Positions 40,540-49,817 of a stretch of DNA of 64,000 bases are shown here, piece after piece (the stretch's first letter is position 1; every line of letters begins with the position of its first letter). Below the pieces are notes generated by a model. That model ran no database searches. It had not been told where the DNA came from and saw nothing but the letters and a program-made list of their open reading frames with translations. The stretch is from CAYMPW01 sp964558505 (GTDB taxonomy: Archaea > Thermoplasmatota > Thermoplasmata > Methanomassiliicoccales > Methanomethylophilaceae). The position numbers and the translations under genes are program-made. The DNA lies in the NCBI GenBank assembly GCA_964558505.1, contig CAZLEI010000004.1:9367-73366 (forward strand), in the 5' to 3' direction.

Positions 40540-41838
40540 ATGAGCTATTCGGAAACGTTGTCAAAAAGATTGGAGTCGATAGGTGCAGAGGAGGGGACCA
40601 GGCTGTCCGTCACAGTGGATGGCAAGAATTACACGGGAGCATTGATGCCCCACCACGATTTCAGCGCCGAGGACATCGTCATACTGAAGCTCAAGAGCGG
40701 ATACAATGTCGGCATCAGGATCGACGCCGGATCCAAGATCGAGGTGCTCGAGAGGCCGACCGCCAGGCACAAGACGGATGCCGCGGCGGAGCCCAAGAAG
40801 GGGCTCATGAACCTCGTCCTCATCGGGACCGGCGGGACCATCGCATCATATGTCGATTACAGGACCGGCGCCGTGCACCCCGCGCTGTCCACTTCCGATA
40901 TGGTCAATGCGGTGCCCGAGATCAAAGATGTGGCCAACATATCCGCGAAAGTGCTCTTCTCCATATTCTCGGAGAACATGGACATCCGGAACTGGCAGGA
41001 GCTCGCGGCGGCAGTCGCAGAGGAGCTCTCCAACGGCGCGGACGGCATAATAATCCCACACGGCACGGATACCATGGGGTACACGGCCGCCGCCCTCTCG
41101 TTCATGCTCCAGGGCATCGACAGGCCAGTCGTGCTGGTCGGCGCCCAGAGGTCCTCGGACAGGCCATCGTCCGATGCGTCCAGCAACCTCATGGCCTGCG
41201 CCAGGTTCTGCACCAAGGGCAAACGCGCCGGTGTATTCGTCATCATGCACGACACTCCCGGTGACGATTCCTTCGCGGTGCACACCGGGGCGAGGGTCAG
41301 GAAGATGCACACATCGCGTCGCGATGCGTTCAGGAGCATAAACACCGAGCCCGTGGCGCACATAGACGCCGACGGGAAGATAACATTCAATTCGGAATGT
41401 CCGTCCGTTACCGCGGCCAAAGTGGAAGCGCGCACATCCATGGAACGCTCGGTCGTGCTCCTGCAGTTCTATCCCGGGATGGACCCTTCCCTCTTCAGGG
41501 ACGTGTTCCTCAAGAGCAAGGGCGTGGTGATAGCAGGATCCGGCCTGGGGCACGTGAACGAGAACATGGTCCCGCTCATCAGGGAGGCCGTATCCAAAGG
41601 CACGGTCGTGGTGATGACGTCCCAGTGCATCAACGGACGCACCAACATGAATGTCTACAACACGGGCAGGGACCTGATAAGCGCCGGTGTGATATCGGTC
41701 AGCGACATGCTCCCGGAGACGGCGTACGTGAAGCTGATGTGGGCATTGGCCAACACCTGCAATGCCGATGAGGCACGGAAGGTCATGCAGACGCCTCTTG
41801 CAGGCGAGATGGGGGACAGGAGGTCTATCGATGTCTGA
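40540..41838 (+). CDS. gatD: Glu-tRNA(Gln) amidotransferase subunit D
   Basis: 432 residues from ATG 40540 (an upstream TTG 40534 is possible). An N-terminal barrel domain of about 85 residues is followed by a type I asparaginase domain with both active-site Thr motifs, 'IGTGGTIAS' and 'IPHGTDTMGYTAAAL', and 'GAQRSSDRPSSDA'. GatD releases ammonia from asparagine or glutamine for GatE, which turns Glu-tRNA(Gln) into Gln-tRNA(Gln); this is the archaea-specific route. It overlaps gatE by eight bases. Confidence 0.95.
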   Translation: MSYSETLSKRLESIGAEEGTRLSVTVDGKNYTGALMPHHDFSAEDIVILKLKSGYNVGIRIDAGSKIEVLERPTARHKTDAAAEPKKGLMNLVLIGTGGTIASYVDYRTGAVHPALSTSDMVNAVPEIKDVANISAKVLFSIFSENMDIRNWQELAAAVAEELSNGADGIIIPHGTDTMGYTAAALSFMLQGIDRPVVLVGAQRSSDRPSSDASSNLMACARFCTKGKRAGVFVIMHDTPGDDSFAVHTGARVRKMHTSRRDAFRSINTEPVAHIDADGKITFNSECPSVTAAKVEARTSMERSVVLLQFYPGMDPSLFRDVFLKSKGVVIAGSGLGHVNENMVPLIREAVSKGTVVVMTSQCINGRTNMNVYNTGRDLISAGVISVSDMLPETAYVKLMWALANTCNADEARKVMQTPLAGEMGDRRSIDV

Positions 41839-43699
41839 GGATTACGAGATGATGTGCGGGATCGAGATCCACCAGCAGCTGGACACCCAGAAGCTGTTCT
41901 GCTCCTGCGACAGCCACCTCTGCGAGGATGGCCAGGGAGCGTACTTCAGGAAGCTCAGGCCGACCACCAGCGAGATGGGGGAGGTGGACCGCGCCGCGTT
42001 GGCACAGTTCCAGAGGGGCTTCGGATACCGTTACCAATGCTGCAAGGAGACGAGCTGCCTCGTGGAACTCGACGAGGAGCCGCCCCACGAGGTGAACGCG
42101 AAAGCCATGGCGACGGTCCTCACCTTCTCGGCGATGATGGACGCCCGCGTTGTGGATGAAGTGCATTTCATGAGGAAGATCGTGGTCGACGGGTCCAACA
42201 CATCCGGGTTCCAGAGGACTGCTCTCATAGCCACGGATGGTTCCGTGGAGGTCAACGGCCGGAACATATCCATACTGTCGGTGTGCCTCGAAGAGGATGC
42301 GGCCCGCAAGATCGAGACCACCGCCGGGGAGATCACGTACAGGTTGGACAGGCTGGGGATCCCGCTGATCGAGATCGCCACCGGACCGGATATGAGGACG
42401 CCCGAGGAGGTGATGGAGGTCGCTCTGAGGATCGGCACCCTTCTCAGGGCGACCAAGAAGGTCAAGCGCGGCATCGGGACGATCCGCGAAGACCTCAACA
42501 TCTCGATCCCGGGCGGCGCACGCATCGAGATCAAGGGCGTGCAGGAGCTCAGGCTCCTCCCCCTCTATGTTGAGAACGAGGTCAACAGGCAGAGGATGCT
42601 CCTGAGGATCAAAGGGATCCTGGAGGAGCGCGGCACCGCCCAGGTGCCGATGGACGTGGAGGACGTCACGGACGTGTTCAAAGAGTGCCAATCCAAGATC
42701 ATCCAGGGTGCTTTCGCCGAGAAGGGGAAGGTCATGGCCGTCAGGTTGCCCGGGTTCGCCGGTCTCATGAACGGCGATTCCGGCAAACTCAGGCTGGGGG
42801 CCGAGATGGCCCAGAGGGCCCGCACCAAAGGCGTCAAGGGCATATTCCATTCTGACGAGCTTCCCAATTACGGCATAGACCAATGCTTCGTGGATGCGCT
42901 GAGGGCCAGGCTCGGGATGACCGGCCCCCTCGATGCATTCGTCATTTGCGCAGCCAAGGAGAAGAAGGCCGTCGATGCCCTGCAGATGGCGGTCGACAGG
43001 GCGAACGAGGCCATGTCCGGCGTTCCGGAGGAGACCAGGGACCCCCTGCCGGACGGTACGACGAAGTACTCCCGTCCTCTCCCCGGAGCGGCCAGGATGT
43101 ACCCCGAGACGGATGTCCCGCCCACGACGATCACCAGGGAGAGGATGGCCGATGTCAAGGCGAACCTCCCCGAGTTCCCGGAGCAGATAGAGAACAGGCT
43201 GGTGGACCAGTACGGCATAAACTCCCAGCAGGCCCATCAGATCGTCAGGCAGAGCAACGACGAGCTGTTCGAGATCCTCGCAAAGGAATACGATATGGCC
43301 TCGGTGGCTGCGACCATGTTCACCAACACATTCAGCGAATTGGAGCGCGACGGCGTGGACCATCATGTGTTCACGGATGCGATGATGACCGAGGTGTTCG
43401 GGCTCCTGAAGCAGGGCAGGTTCGCCAAGGAGGCATTGCCCGCGATACTGAAGGAGATGTCCTCCGGCACAGGGTGCGAGAAGGCGATAGAGAAGCTCGG
43501 CCTGGGTGCAGTGGACGACGGCGAGGCCGTGAAGATAATCGCGGGCATCGTCGATCAGCGTGCGGACTTCATACGCGAGAAGGGCATGGCCGCGGTCGGT
43601 CCTTTGATGGGCCCGGTCATGGGAGCGCTCAGGGGAAAGGTCGACGGCAAGAAGGCCAGCGACCTCCTGGAGAAGGAGATCAAGCGCGTCTTGGGATGA
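41831..43699 (+). CDS. gatE: Glu-tRNA(Gln) amidotransferase subunit E
   Basis: 622 residues from ATG 41831. It begins 'CGIEIHQQLDTQKLFCSC', the GatB/GatE signature, with zinc-type 'CSCDSHLC'. A tRNA-kinase and transamidase core follows ('FMRKIVVDGSNTSGFQRT', 'GIGTIREDLNISIPGG', 'EIKGVQEL'), then the AspRS-like insertion and a helical YqeY-like tail ('VDQRADFIREKGMAAVGPLMG'). It phosphorylates and amidates Glu-tRNA(Gln) using GatD's ammonia. It ends convergently, overlapping the HemK2-type gene by about 20 bases. Confidence 0.95.
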   Translation: MSEDYEMMCGIEIHQQLDTQKLFCSCDSHLCEDGQGAYFRKLRPTTSEMGEVDRAALAQFQRGFGYRYQCCKETSCLVELDEEPPHEVNAKAMATVLTFSAMMDARVVDEVHFMRKIVVDGSNTSGFQRTALIATDGSVEVNGRNISILSVCLEEDAARKIETTAGEITYRLDRLGIPLIEIATGPDMRTPEEVMEVALRIGTLLRATKKVKRGIGTIREDLNISIPGGARIEIKGVQELRLLPLYVENEVNRQRMLLRIKGILEERGTAQVPMDVEDVTDVFKECQSKIIQGAFAEKGKVMAVRLPGFAGLMNGDSGKLRLGAEMAQRARTKGVKGIFHSDELPNYGIDQCFVDALRARLGMTGPLDAFVICAAKEKKAVDALQMAVDRANEAMSGVPEETRDPLPDGTTKYSRPLPGAARMYPETDVPPTTITRERMADVKANLPEFPEQIENRLVDQYGINSQQAHQIVRQSNDELFEILAKEYDMASVAATMFTNTFSELERDGVDHHVFTDAMMTEVFGLLKQGRFAKEALPAILKEMSSGTGCEKAIEKLGLGAVDDGEAVKIIAGIVDQRADFIREKGMAAVGPLMGPVMGALRGKVDGKKASDLLEKEIKRVLG

Positions 43700-44279
43700 T
43701 CTCGAGCACGCTGAGCCTCTCGAAGAACAAGGGAAGCTCCCCGAGCACCTTGACGGAGTGAGGCGACAGGAGGGATGCCAGGGCATCCTGGTCCATCAGC
43801 GACGAGACCACGACGACCACACGGCCGTCCGGATTCAGATGGGAGGGTGCCCCTTCGAGCAGGCGGGGCAGCGGGCCCAGGCCGTCCGGTCCACCGGACC
43901 ACGCGCGTGCGAGCCCCTCGCCCTCGTCCACAGGGAGGTACGGTAGGTTGAACACCACGGTGTCGAAGCATCCTCCGACCCCGTCGTACACATCCGACAG
44001 GCCGACGTCCAGATCGAGGCAGTTCCTAGCGGCGTTCTCCATCGTGCAGTCCACGGCATCCGGGTTCACATCCACCGCCGTGACCTCCGCGCCGTTCTTG
44101 GCGCAGTGGAGGGACACCACGCCGGATCCGCATCCCACCTCTAGAACCTTCTCACCTTCGGAGATCGCCAAGGATTCGATGAGCAGGATGCTGTCGTCCG
44201 ATGGAGGGTACACCTCGGCTGTCGTGCGGATGTCGATTCCGGTATCGTATTCCATGGGGCTCGATTGCTCAGCAACCAT
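43680..44279 (-). CDS. HemK2/Mtq2-type N5-glutamine methyltransferase
   Basis: 199 residues: SAM-binding 'VLEVGCGSGVVSLHCAKNGAEVTAVDVNPDAV' region and the active site 'VVFNLPYLPVDEG', a variant of the NPPY motif with Leu in place of the first Pro. Length and the 'VYPPSDDSILL' start resemble archaeal and eukaryotic HemK2, which methylates the GGQ glutamine of release factor aRF1 (an RNA-methyltransferase role is an alternative). ATG 44255 is an alternative start. It overlaps gatE's end convergently. Confidence 0.85.
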   Translation of the reverse strand: MVAEQSSPMEYDTGIDIRTTAEVYPPSDDSILLIESLAISEGEKVLEVGCGSGVVSLHCAKNGAEVTAVDVNPDAVDCTMENAARNCLDLDVGLSDVYDGVGGCFDTVVFNLPYLPVDEGEGLARAWSGGPDGLGPLPRLLEGAPSHLNPDGRVVVVVSSLMDQDALASLLSPHSVKVLGELPLFFERLSVLEIIPRRA

Positions 44280-44322
44280 AAAACGATGATGATTTCATCT
44301 ATCAGTTGGGAGATATGCATCC

Positions 44323-44898
44323 ATGATCACATTGGACGTACTGACGTTCGGGAACCTTGTCCGCGGGGAAGACGGGAAGATCACCGAGGCAAATTCCACA
44401 GCGACCCTCATAAGGGCAGACGGCCGTCTCATCGTGGTGGACACGAGCACGCCGTACATGCGTCCGGCGATAAAGACCGCGTTCAAGCAGATAGGCGTGT
44501 TCCCCAAGGATGTGGACACCGTTGTCCTGACCCACTCGCATTCCGACCATATCGGCAATCTCGACATGTTCCAGAATGCAAAGGTCCTGATACGCGCAGA
44601 GGAGGCCGGGAACATAGAGGGTGCTGAGGCGGTGTCCTCGGACATGACGATCGCGAAAGGCGTCCGCCTGGTCCACACTCCGGGTCATACCAAGGGCTCC
44701 ATGAGCGTGTTCGCCGACGGGGACCTGAAGTACGCAGTCGTGGGCGACGCGATCCCATTGAAGGACAATGTGAAGAAGATGGTGCCGCCCGGCGTCAATC
44801 ACGATGCCGATCTCGCCATGAAAAGTATTAAGACCATAATCGAATACGCAGACATGGTCATTCCCGGGCACGATTCCCCTTTCATGACCAGGATGTGA
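44323..44898 (+). CDS. MBL-fold metallo-hydrolase
   Basis: 191 residues. The metallo-beta-lactamase motif 'LTHSHSDHIGNLDMF' (HxHxDH), 'HTPGHTKGSMSVF' and 'IPGHDSPF' supply the di-metal ligands. The size and N-terminal 'DVLTFGNLVRGEDGKI' resemble MBLAC1-like single-domain hydrolases; the substrate is unknown. It stops four bases before the zinc-finger gene, so these are probably cotranscribed. Confidence 0.9.
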   Translation: MITLDVLTFGNLVRGEDGKITEANSTATLIRADGRLIVVDTSTPYMRPAIKTAFKQIGVFPKDVDTVVLTHSHSDHIGNLDMFQNAKVLIRAEEAGNIEGAEAVSSDMTIAKGVRLVHTPGHTKGSMSVFADGDLKYAVVGDAIPLKDNVKKMVPPGVNHDADLAMKSIKTIIEYADMVIPGHDSPFMTRM

Positions 44899-44902
44899 CG
44901 AT

Positions 44903-45571
44903 ATGAGAGAGGTTCCTGAAATCATTTACTACGAGTGTCCTGACTGCGACGATTACACCAATCACGATGTCCTCAAAGGGCAGATGGGAAGGGCCACCCT
45001 CATGGGCACGTTCCGGTGCGAGGAGTGCGGACGTGTTTTCTCCGCCACCATACCCATGCCGGAGCTTCTGACGGTCAAGGTCATCGTCAGCATGGGCACA
45101 GAGACCGAGGTCTCCTCCACGGAGATAGAGAGCAACGATATCCTGGCCGTCGATGACGAGTTCTTCCTCGATGACGGGCGCAGGGTCAGGATCACCGCCC
45201 TCGAGATCGCAGAGGGCAGACACGTCAAGAAGTCCAAATCCGAGCTGATAAAGGTCATCTGGGTCAAGCAGTACGACGTACTGAGCATCAAGGTGTCCGT
45301 CAACGATAACCGCAAGACGTACTCGGTACGCATCGAGGCGGAACCGGATGACGATTTCGAGGTCGGGCAGACGTTGCAGTTCGAGAACTTCGACTGCCTG
45401 ATACACGCCATAAAGGCACAGTACCGCCTGGTCAGGAGAGGGTCCGTCGAGGCGAGGGACATCGTCAGGGTGTACGGAAAGATAAGGCGCAAGACCTACG
45501 AGGTCCTCGATCTCGAAGAAGACGATGAAGACGACTTCATCGACGGGGATGCGGGAATAATCGACGAATGA
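44903..45571 (+). CDS. HVO_0476-type zinc-finger protein
   Basis: 222 residues. N-terminal zinc ribbon 'YYECPDCDDYTNHDVLKG...FRCEECGRVF' (CxxC and CxxC), then two beta-rich modules ('VDDEFFLDDGRRVRITALEI', 'VGQTLQFENFDCLIHAIKAQYRLVRRG' region) and an acidic tail. This matches an archaeal family of zinc-finger proteins of unknown role; RNA or ribosome association is plausible. It ends one base before the convergent phosphatase gene. Confidence 0.85.
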   Translation: MREVPEIIYYECPDCDDYTNHDVLKGQMGRATLMGTFRCEECGRVFSATIPMPELLTVKVIVSMGTETEVSSTEIESNDILAVDDEFFLDDGRRVRITALEIAEGRHVKKSKSELIKVIWVKQYDVLSIKVSVNDNRKTYSVRIEAEPDDDFEVGQTLQFENFDCLIHAIKAQYRLVRRGSVEARDIVRVYGKIRRKTYEVLDLEEDDEDDFIDGDAGIIDE

Positions 45572-45572
45572 A

Positions 45573-46235
45573 TCATTCGTCGAGTATGAATTCCAGCACG
45601 TCGGAGATGTTCTGGCTGCGGACCACGTGGTCCGCGGCCTCCTCCGTCCATTGATCGGTAGGGTTGAATGCTATCGACATGCCGCTGTTCTCGAACATGG
45701 ATATGTCCGTGTAGGAGTTGCCGATCGAGACAGTGCGCTCCTTGGTGGTCCCCATCTTCTCGATGTACTCGCGCACTGTGCGTCCTTTGTCCCGGAGGTC
45801 GACATACAGTATGCCCTCTCCGGTGAGACGTCCGTCAGGGTGGGCCTCCAGGCCGTCTGCGGCATAATCGTCGAATCCGAACTCCTCGGCCAGCATCTTG
45901 GCGGCCAGGTCGATCCCGCCGCTGACGATCACCGAGGCGATCCCGTTGTACCTCAGGGATTCGACAGTCTCCTGGATCCCGCCTATCAGGGGCATGTCCT
46001 TGAACGTCCTGGCTATCTCGTCGACGGTTATGTCCTTCTTCACATTCAGCCAAAGGCCGATGTCCCTGCGCATGAATTCCATCTCGTCGATCTCGCCGTT
46101 GACGTACGCATGATAGGCGTTCTCGTTGTCCACGCCGAAATGCTGATGCACCCAGCACCATGAGCTCCTGAGCTCGGTCAGGGTGCCATCCATGTCGAAT
46201 ACGATGAGGTCGAATCTTCTTCCCAAGGCCATCAT
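45573..46235 (-). CDS. HAD-family phosphatase (phosphoserine phosphatase-like)
   Basis: 220 residues. HAD motif I is 'IVFDMDGTLTEL'; motif II is the Ser of 'VIVSGGIDLAAKMLAEEFGFD'; motif III/IV is 'SIGNSYTDISMFENSG', so all catalytic positions are present. The cap is helical, as in phosphoserine phosphatases (COG0560), but the substrate-specific residues cannot be checked here. The start overlaps the stop of the ABC permease (ATGATG), so it belongs to that operon, an odd partner for an exporter. Confidence 0.85.
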   Translation of the reverse strand: MMALGRRFDLIVFDMDGTLTELRSSWCWVHQHFGVDNENAYHAYVNGEIDEMEFMRRDIGLWLNVKKDITVDEIARTFKDMPLIGGIQETVESLRYNGIASVIVSGGIDLAAKMLAEEFGFDDYAADGLEAHPDGRLTGEGILYVDLRDKGRTVREYIEKMGTTKERTVSIGNSYTDISMFENSGMSIAFNPTDQWTEEAADHVVRSQNISDVLEFILDE

Positions 46236-47119
46236 CTTCCGTATCTTATCCTGCGGGTGTTCCTTACCCGGATGAACACGAATATCGTCAACACAGCTAC
46301 AAACAAGACCGTTATCGCCACGATCCCTCCGTTGTTGAAGAATTCGGTGCCGAAGGTATCGAACGATATCGAGAGGTCGACGCCGAAGTCGATACGGAAT
46401 CTTTCCATCCCCTCTCCGTAGATCTCTTCGGACATCATCATCCTCCGGAGGAATGCCACAGGGTAGCTGGAACCGCAGATCTTCACCAGGGCTCCGAAGA
46501 TCCCGAGCGTTCCGATCGGGACTGCCACGCCCGTGATGAATCCGATGACGACGTTCATGGCCACATTGATCGATGTGAACGTGGTGTACTTGTGAACGAA
46601 GGTGACGATCATGAACATGAACTCTGAGTTGAGGATCGTCGACAGCGCGATCATCCCGATGCAAAGGGGCAGGTTCTTTATGGCCGGCATCGCGGCAACG
46701 CCGTTGGTGGACAGTGCGAAGAGCAGGGCGACGGCGGCGGCGAACACGATCAGTGAGATGACCATGCCCATGACGAACGCGGCCGTGACGTACGACATCG
46801 CCAGCTTGTAGGTGGAGACGGGTGCGATCAGGAAGTCCTTCATGACATTGTTGCTCTTGTCCCTGGACACGTTGCCGAGGACGCCCATGGGGACGATCAT
46901 GGTGGTTATCGCCACCAGGCCGGCGGCGAGCCATTGGTACACGTACAGGGTGACATCCTTGCCCGGGAGAAGCTCTTTGTACGTCCCGATGATGCTGTCG
47001 CCGATCAGTAGGAAGACGGCGATGACGATGATCAGACCCAGCAATGAGAACATCACGGTGTTCGTGCTTCTTATGTAGACGTAGATGTTCCTCTTGACGA
47101 GGGATATGAACGGGCTCAT
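46232..47119 (-). CDS. ABC-2 type transporter permease
   Basis: 295 residues with about six membrane helices: 'TVMFSLLGLIIVIAVFLLIG', 'LAAGLVAITTMIVPMGVLG', 'VTAAFVMGMVISLIVFAAAVALL' region, and a last helix 'GIVAITVLFVAVLTIFVFI' before a basic tail. The central 'NVSRDKSNNVMKDFLIAPVS' is the ABC-2 signature loop. It pairs with the ATPase encoded upstream and overlaps it by four bases. Probably an exporter or lipid/drug transporter; cargo unknown. Confidence 0.88.
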   Translation of the reverse strand: MSPFISLVKRNIYVYIRSTNTVMFSLLGLIIVIAVFLLIGDSIIGTYKELLPGKDVTLYVYQWLAAGLVAITTMIVPMGVLGNVSRDKSNNVMKDFLIAPVSTYKLAMSYVTAAFVMGMVISLIVFAAAVALLFALSTNGVAAMPAIKNLPLCIGMIALSTILNSEFMFMIVTFVHKYTTFTSINVAMNVVIGFITGVAVPIGTLGIFGALVKICGSSYPVAFLRRMMMSEEIYGEGMERFRIDFGVDLSISFDTFGTEFFNNGGIVAITVLFVAVLTIFVFIRVRNTRRIRYGR

Positions 47120-48039
47120 CTGGATCCGCCCTTTTGTGAGATGGCCTCTACGAAAGCCTCTTCCAGGGATCCGTTGACAACCTCGAATTCATTGAGATAG
47201 GACTCGTATTTCTGCACGATGGGGATGGCCTCCATCGTATTGCCGATCATTATTGTGATCGTGGTACGGGTAGCATGATACTTCACACCGTCCCCGTCGA
47301 GACGTCCTTTCAGCTCGTCGATGTCCTTGGGTATGAATATGACCCTGTCGGAAGAGTATTTGTTCCTGAGATCGACAGGCGTCCCCTTGTCGACGATCCT
47401 TCCGTGGTCCATGATGATTATCTCATTGCATCTCGCAGCTTCGGCGACGACGGATGTGCATATTATCATCGTGTATCTCCTCTCGGTTCTGAGTTTGCTG
47501 ACGATATCCCAGATGCTCATCCTGATGCCGGGGTCCACATTGAGGGTGGGCTCGTCCATGATGAGTATCTTCGGAGATCCGATTATTGCTCTGGCTATAT
47601 CTGCCTTCTTCTTGCTCTCGATGCTCAGGTTGCCGTACCTCTCATCCAACAGGCTGCTTATCCCCAGGTTGTAGGCCGCATCCTCTGCGACATCCTCCAC
47701 ATCCTCCAGATTGCGCGGGTACAGGCACCCGCGGATCTCCAGGTTCTCTCTAACGGTCATCATCGGATCCAACATGGGGTGTGCGAAAACGCAGCCGATC
47801 CTTTTGCGCACACTGTCGTCATCGTATTCGGTGCCCACATCGAAACCGTCGATGGTAACCTTCCCGGCCGTGATGTCGGATATGGTGAGGAGTATCCTGA
47901 GCAAAGAGGTCTTGCCGGACCCATTGCTGCCCAGTATTGCAACCGTGGTCCCCTCCTCGATCTCGAAATCTATCCCGTCTAGAGCGACTGTTTCCTTGTA
48001 CCTCTTGACGAGGTTCCTGACCTTGATGATAGATGCCAG
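47116..48039 (-). CDS. ABC transporter ATP-binding protein (non-canonical start)
   Basis: About 300 residues. Walker A 'LGSNGSGKTSLL', Q-loop region 'RIGCVFAHPMLD', a degenerate signature 'YGNLSIESKKKADIARAI' (LSGGQ reads LSIES), Walker B 'ILIMDEPTLN', and an H-loop position reading 'IICTSV' instead of His. The first canonical start codon in frame is TTG 47904, which lies after Walker A. The open frame runs back to a stop at 48054 with only CTG (48051, 48039) or ATC (48030) as possible starts. GGTGG sits just before CTG 48039. A TATA-like TTTAATATC near 48088 fits initiation there. Confidence 0.75.
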   Translation of the reverse strand: MASIIKVRNLVKRYKETVALDGIDFEIEEGTTVAILGSNGSGKTSLLRILLTISDITAGKVTIDGFDVGTEYDDDSVRKRIGCVFAHPMLDPMMTVRENLEIRGCLYPRNLEDVEDVAEDAAYNLGISSLLDERYGNLSIESKKKADIARAIIGSPKILIMDEPTLNVDPGIRMSIWDIVSKLRTERRYTMIICTSVVAEAARCNEIIIMDHGRIVDKGTPVDLRNKYSSDRVIFIPKDIDELKGRLDGDGVKYHATRTTITIMIGNTMEAIPIVQKYESYLNEFEVVNGSLEEAFVEAISQKGGSR

Positions 48040-48170
48040 TAGACCACCCAGTTATCGATGTGCAATGGGCGTAGAACGATATTAAATTGCTGGCTGTGCT
48101 TCGGCGATGCATCCGATGGTGTTGCCCGGGCTCGACAAAAACCTTATTGTCGAGTCACATACGGTGACTG

Positions 48171-48884
48171 ATGATAACCATAATCGGGACAGGCCACATA
48201 TTCCGCATAGCCGAGCATGTCTCGTTCATCATCAAGCACCTGTGGCCGGACGCGGTGCTGGTCGAGTTGGATGTCACCCGGTACAACGCGATGACGGGAA
48301 AGCCCGTCGACGGGACCGCGGAGAGGAAGAAGGCCCCGTGGATCTACCGCAGCACGGCGAAGTACCAGTCCAAGATGGCCAGCAAATACAAGGCCGATGT
48401 CGGAGGAGAGCTGTTGGCGGCCGTGAACACAGGGAAGCTGGTGGGCGCGGAGATAATACTGATAGACTCTGATGCCGAGAATGCGATGGCCGATGCCTGG
48501 AACGAGATGCCGTTCGGCGAGCGTGCGAGGTACACGATGTCGATGTTCCGCGACAGGATCGGGGGGCGCAGGAACGTGGAGAGGACGCAATCCGATTACT
48601 CTGACAACGAGGCCGTATACCTGGAATCCCTGAGGTCGAGATACCCGGTCCTCATGCGTAACCTCATCGACGACAGGGATGAGCACATGTACGGGCAGAT
48701 CGCCGAGGCATCGAAGACCCATGACAATATGGTCGTGGTCGTCGGCGACGCCCATGTGGAAGGGATCGTGTCGAGGATAGGCGATAGCGACACGGTCATG
48801 AAGATCAGGCTCAAGGATCTCCTGGACACCGACAGGCTCGGCGAGATCAAATCCAAGATATGGAACGGAGAGGACAATCAATGA
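48171..48884 (+). CDS. TraB/PrgY-family protein
   Basis: 237 residues. It begins 'MITIIGTGHIFRIAEHV' (the GT.H motif), has 'DAVLVELDVTRYNAM' (with the ELD motif), and near the C-terminus 'VVVVGDAHVEGI' (G-x-x-H). These are the conserved sites of the TraB/TIKI-like metalloprotease superfamily. Archaeal members are uncharacterised; relatives inhibit pheromone signalling or cleave Wnt. Unlike many archaeal TraB proteins it lacks C-terminal membrane helices, so it should be soluble. Its stop overlaps thyX. Confidence 0.87.
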   Translation: MITIIGTGHIFRIAEHVSFIIKHLWPDAVLVELDVTRYNAMTGKPVDGTAERKKAPWIYRSTAKYQSKMASKYKADVGGELLAAVNTGKLVGAEIILIDSDAENAMADAWNEMPFGERARYTMSMFRDRIGGRRNVERTQSDYSDNEAVYLESLRSRYPVLMRNLIDDRDEHMYGQIAEASKTHDNMVVVVGDAHVEGIVSRIGDSDTVMKIRLKDLLDTDRLGEIKSKIWNGEDNQ

Positions 48885-49546
48885 AGATCGAGCTTTTGGC
48901 ATACACGCACGATGCGGACAAGATCTGCGCGGCGGCGGGCAAGTCCTGTTATTCGGACAGATCCTCTGCGGATTTGGTGGGGGATGAGGATCCGGAGAAG
49001 GTGCTGGGCAGGATCGTTGGCATGGGGCATCATTCAGTAGTGGAGCACGCATCCTTCACATTCTCGGTGGAAGGCGTGTCCAGGGCGCTGACGCATCAAT
49101 TGGTGAGGCACAGGATCGCCTCGTTCTCCCAACAGAGCCAGAGGTATGTATCATTGGACTCCCCGACTTACGTAGTCCCGGAGACCGTGGCGGCCGATCC
49201 GGAATTGAACGCCCTTTACGAGGAGACCATGGACACCATATGGGAGGCATACCGCAGATTGGGGGAGAAGGTGCCGGCGGAAGACGCCCGTTACGTGCTC
49301 CCCAACGGATGCACGACCAACATAACGGTGACCATGAACGCCCGGGAGCTCCTCCATTTCTTCTCTCTGAGGTGCTGCAACCGCGCACAATGGGAGATCC
49401 GTCAGATGGCGGATGTCATGCTGATCCTGTGCAAAGAGGTCTCTCCGACCATATTCATGGGCGCGGGACCCCCCTGTGTAAGGGATAAATGCCTCGAAGG
49501 CAAGAAGAGTTGCGGCCATCCGCGCTCAGACCTAAAAAAGGTTTAA
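48881..49546 (+). CDS. thyX: Flavin-dependent thymidylate synthase
   Basis: 221 residues from ATG 48881. The ThyX signature RHRxxSxxxQSxRY is present as 'RHRIASFSQQSQRY', with 'MGHHSVVEHASFTFSVEGVSRALTHQLV' region before it and 'LLHFFSLRCCNRAQWEIR' after it. It makes dTMP from dUMP using FAD and methylene-tetrahydrofolate or tetrahydromethanopterin. A Cys-containing tail ('CVRDKCLEGKKSCG') follows, seen in some archaeal ThyX. It precedes rps17e closely. Confidence 0.95.
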   Translation: MKIELLAYTHDADKICAAAGKSCYSDRSSADLVGDEDPEKVLGRIVGMGHHSVVEHASFTFSVEGVSRALTHQLVRHRIASFSQQSQRYVSLDSPTYVVPETVAADPELNALYEETMDTIWEAYRRLGEKVPAEDARYVLPNGCTTNITVTMNARELLHFFSLRCCNRAQWEIRQMADVMLILCKEVSPTIFMGAGPPCVRDKCLEGKKSCGHPRSDLKKV

Positions 49547-49584
49547 ATAATGATAGCCTTAATGCGGGTTACTCGGTGAACGAT

Positions 49585-49776
49585 ATGGGAAGAATCAGAC
49601 CCACCTACATCAAGAGAGTCGCTATCGAACTTGTCAACAAGTACCCGCAGGCCTTCAGCAAGGACTTCGAGAACAACAAGGAGATGGTCAGCTCCCTTAC
49701 GGACGTTTCCTCGGTAAAGATGAGGAACAGGATCGCAGGGTACATAACCCGCTACCTGTCCCACCCTGAGGTATAA
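49585..49776 (+). CDS. rps17e: Ribosomal protein S17e
   Basis: 63 residues, the normal archaeal S17e: 'MGRIRPTYIKRVAIELV', 'FSKDFENNKEMV', 'KMRNRIAGYITRYL'. A longer in-frame reading from 49489 overlaps thyX and is not family-like; ATG 49585 gives the usual start. 'GGTTTAAATAATG' near 49540 may be its promoter. Confidence 0.95.
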   Translation: MGRIRPTYIKRVAIELVNKYPQAFSKDFENNKEMVSSLTDVSSVKMRNRIAGYITRYLSHPEV

Positions 49777-49817
49777 ACACCATTACCAAACTTCGGTTAG
49801 GGAAAGCTCCGCACATT

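Noticed and set aside
40343..40564. Possible 73-residue gene upstream of gatD
   Set aside because: It overlaps the gatD start, has Arg/Pro-rich composition and no ribosome binding site.
41825..43786. 653-residue minus-strand frame opposite gatE
   Set aside because: gatE is unmistakable; the antisense frame has no recognisable domain.
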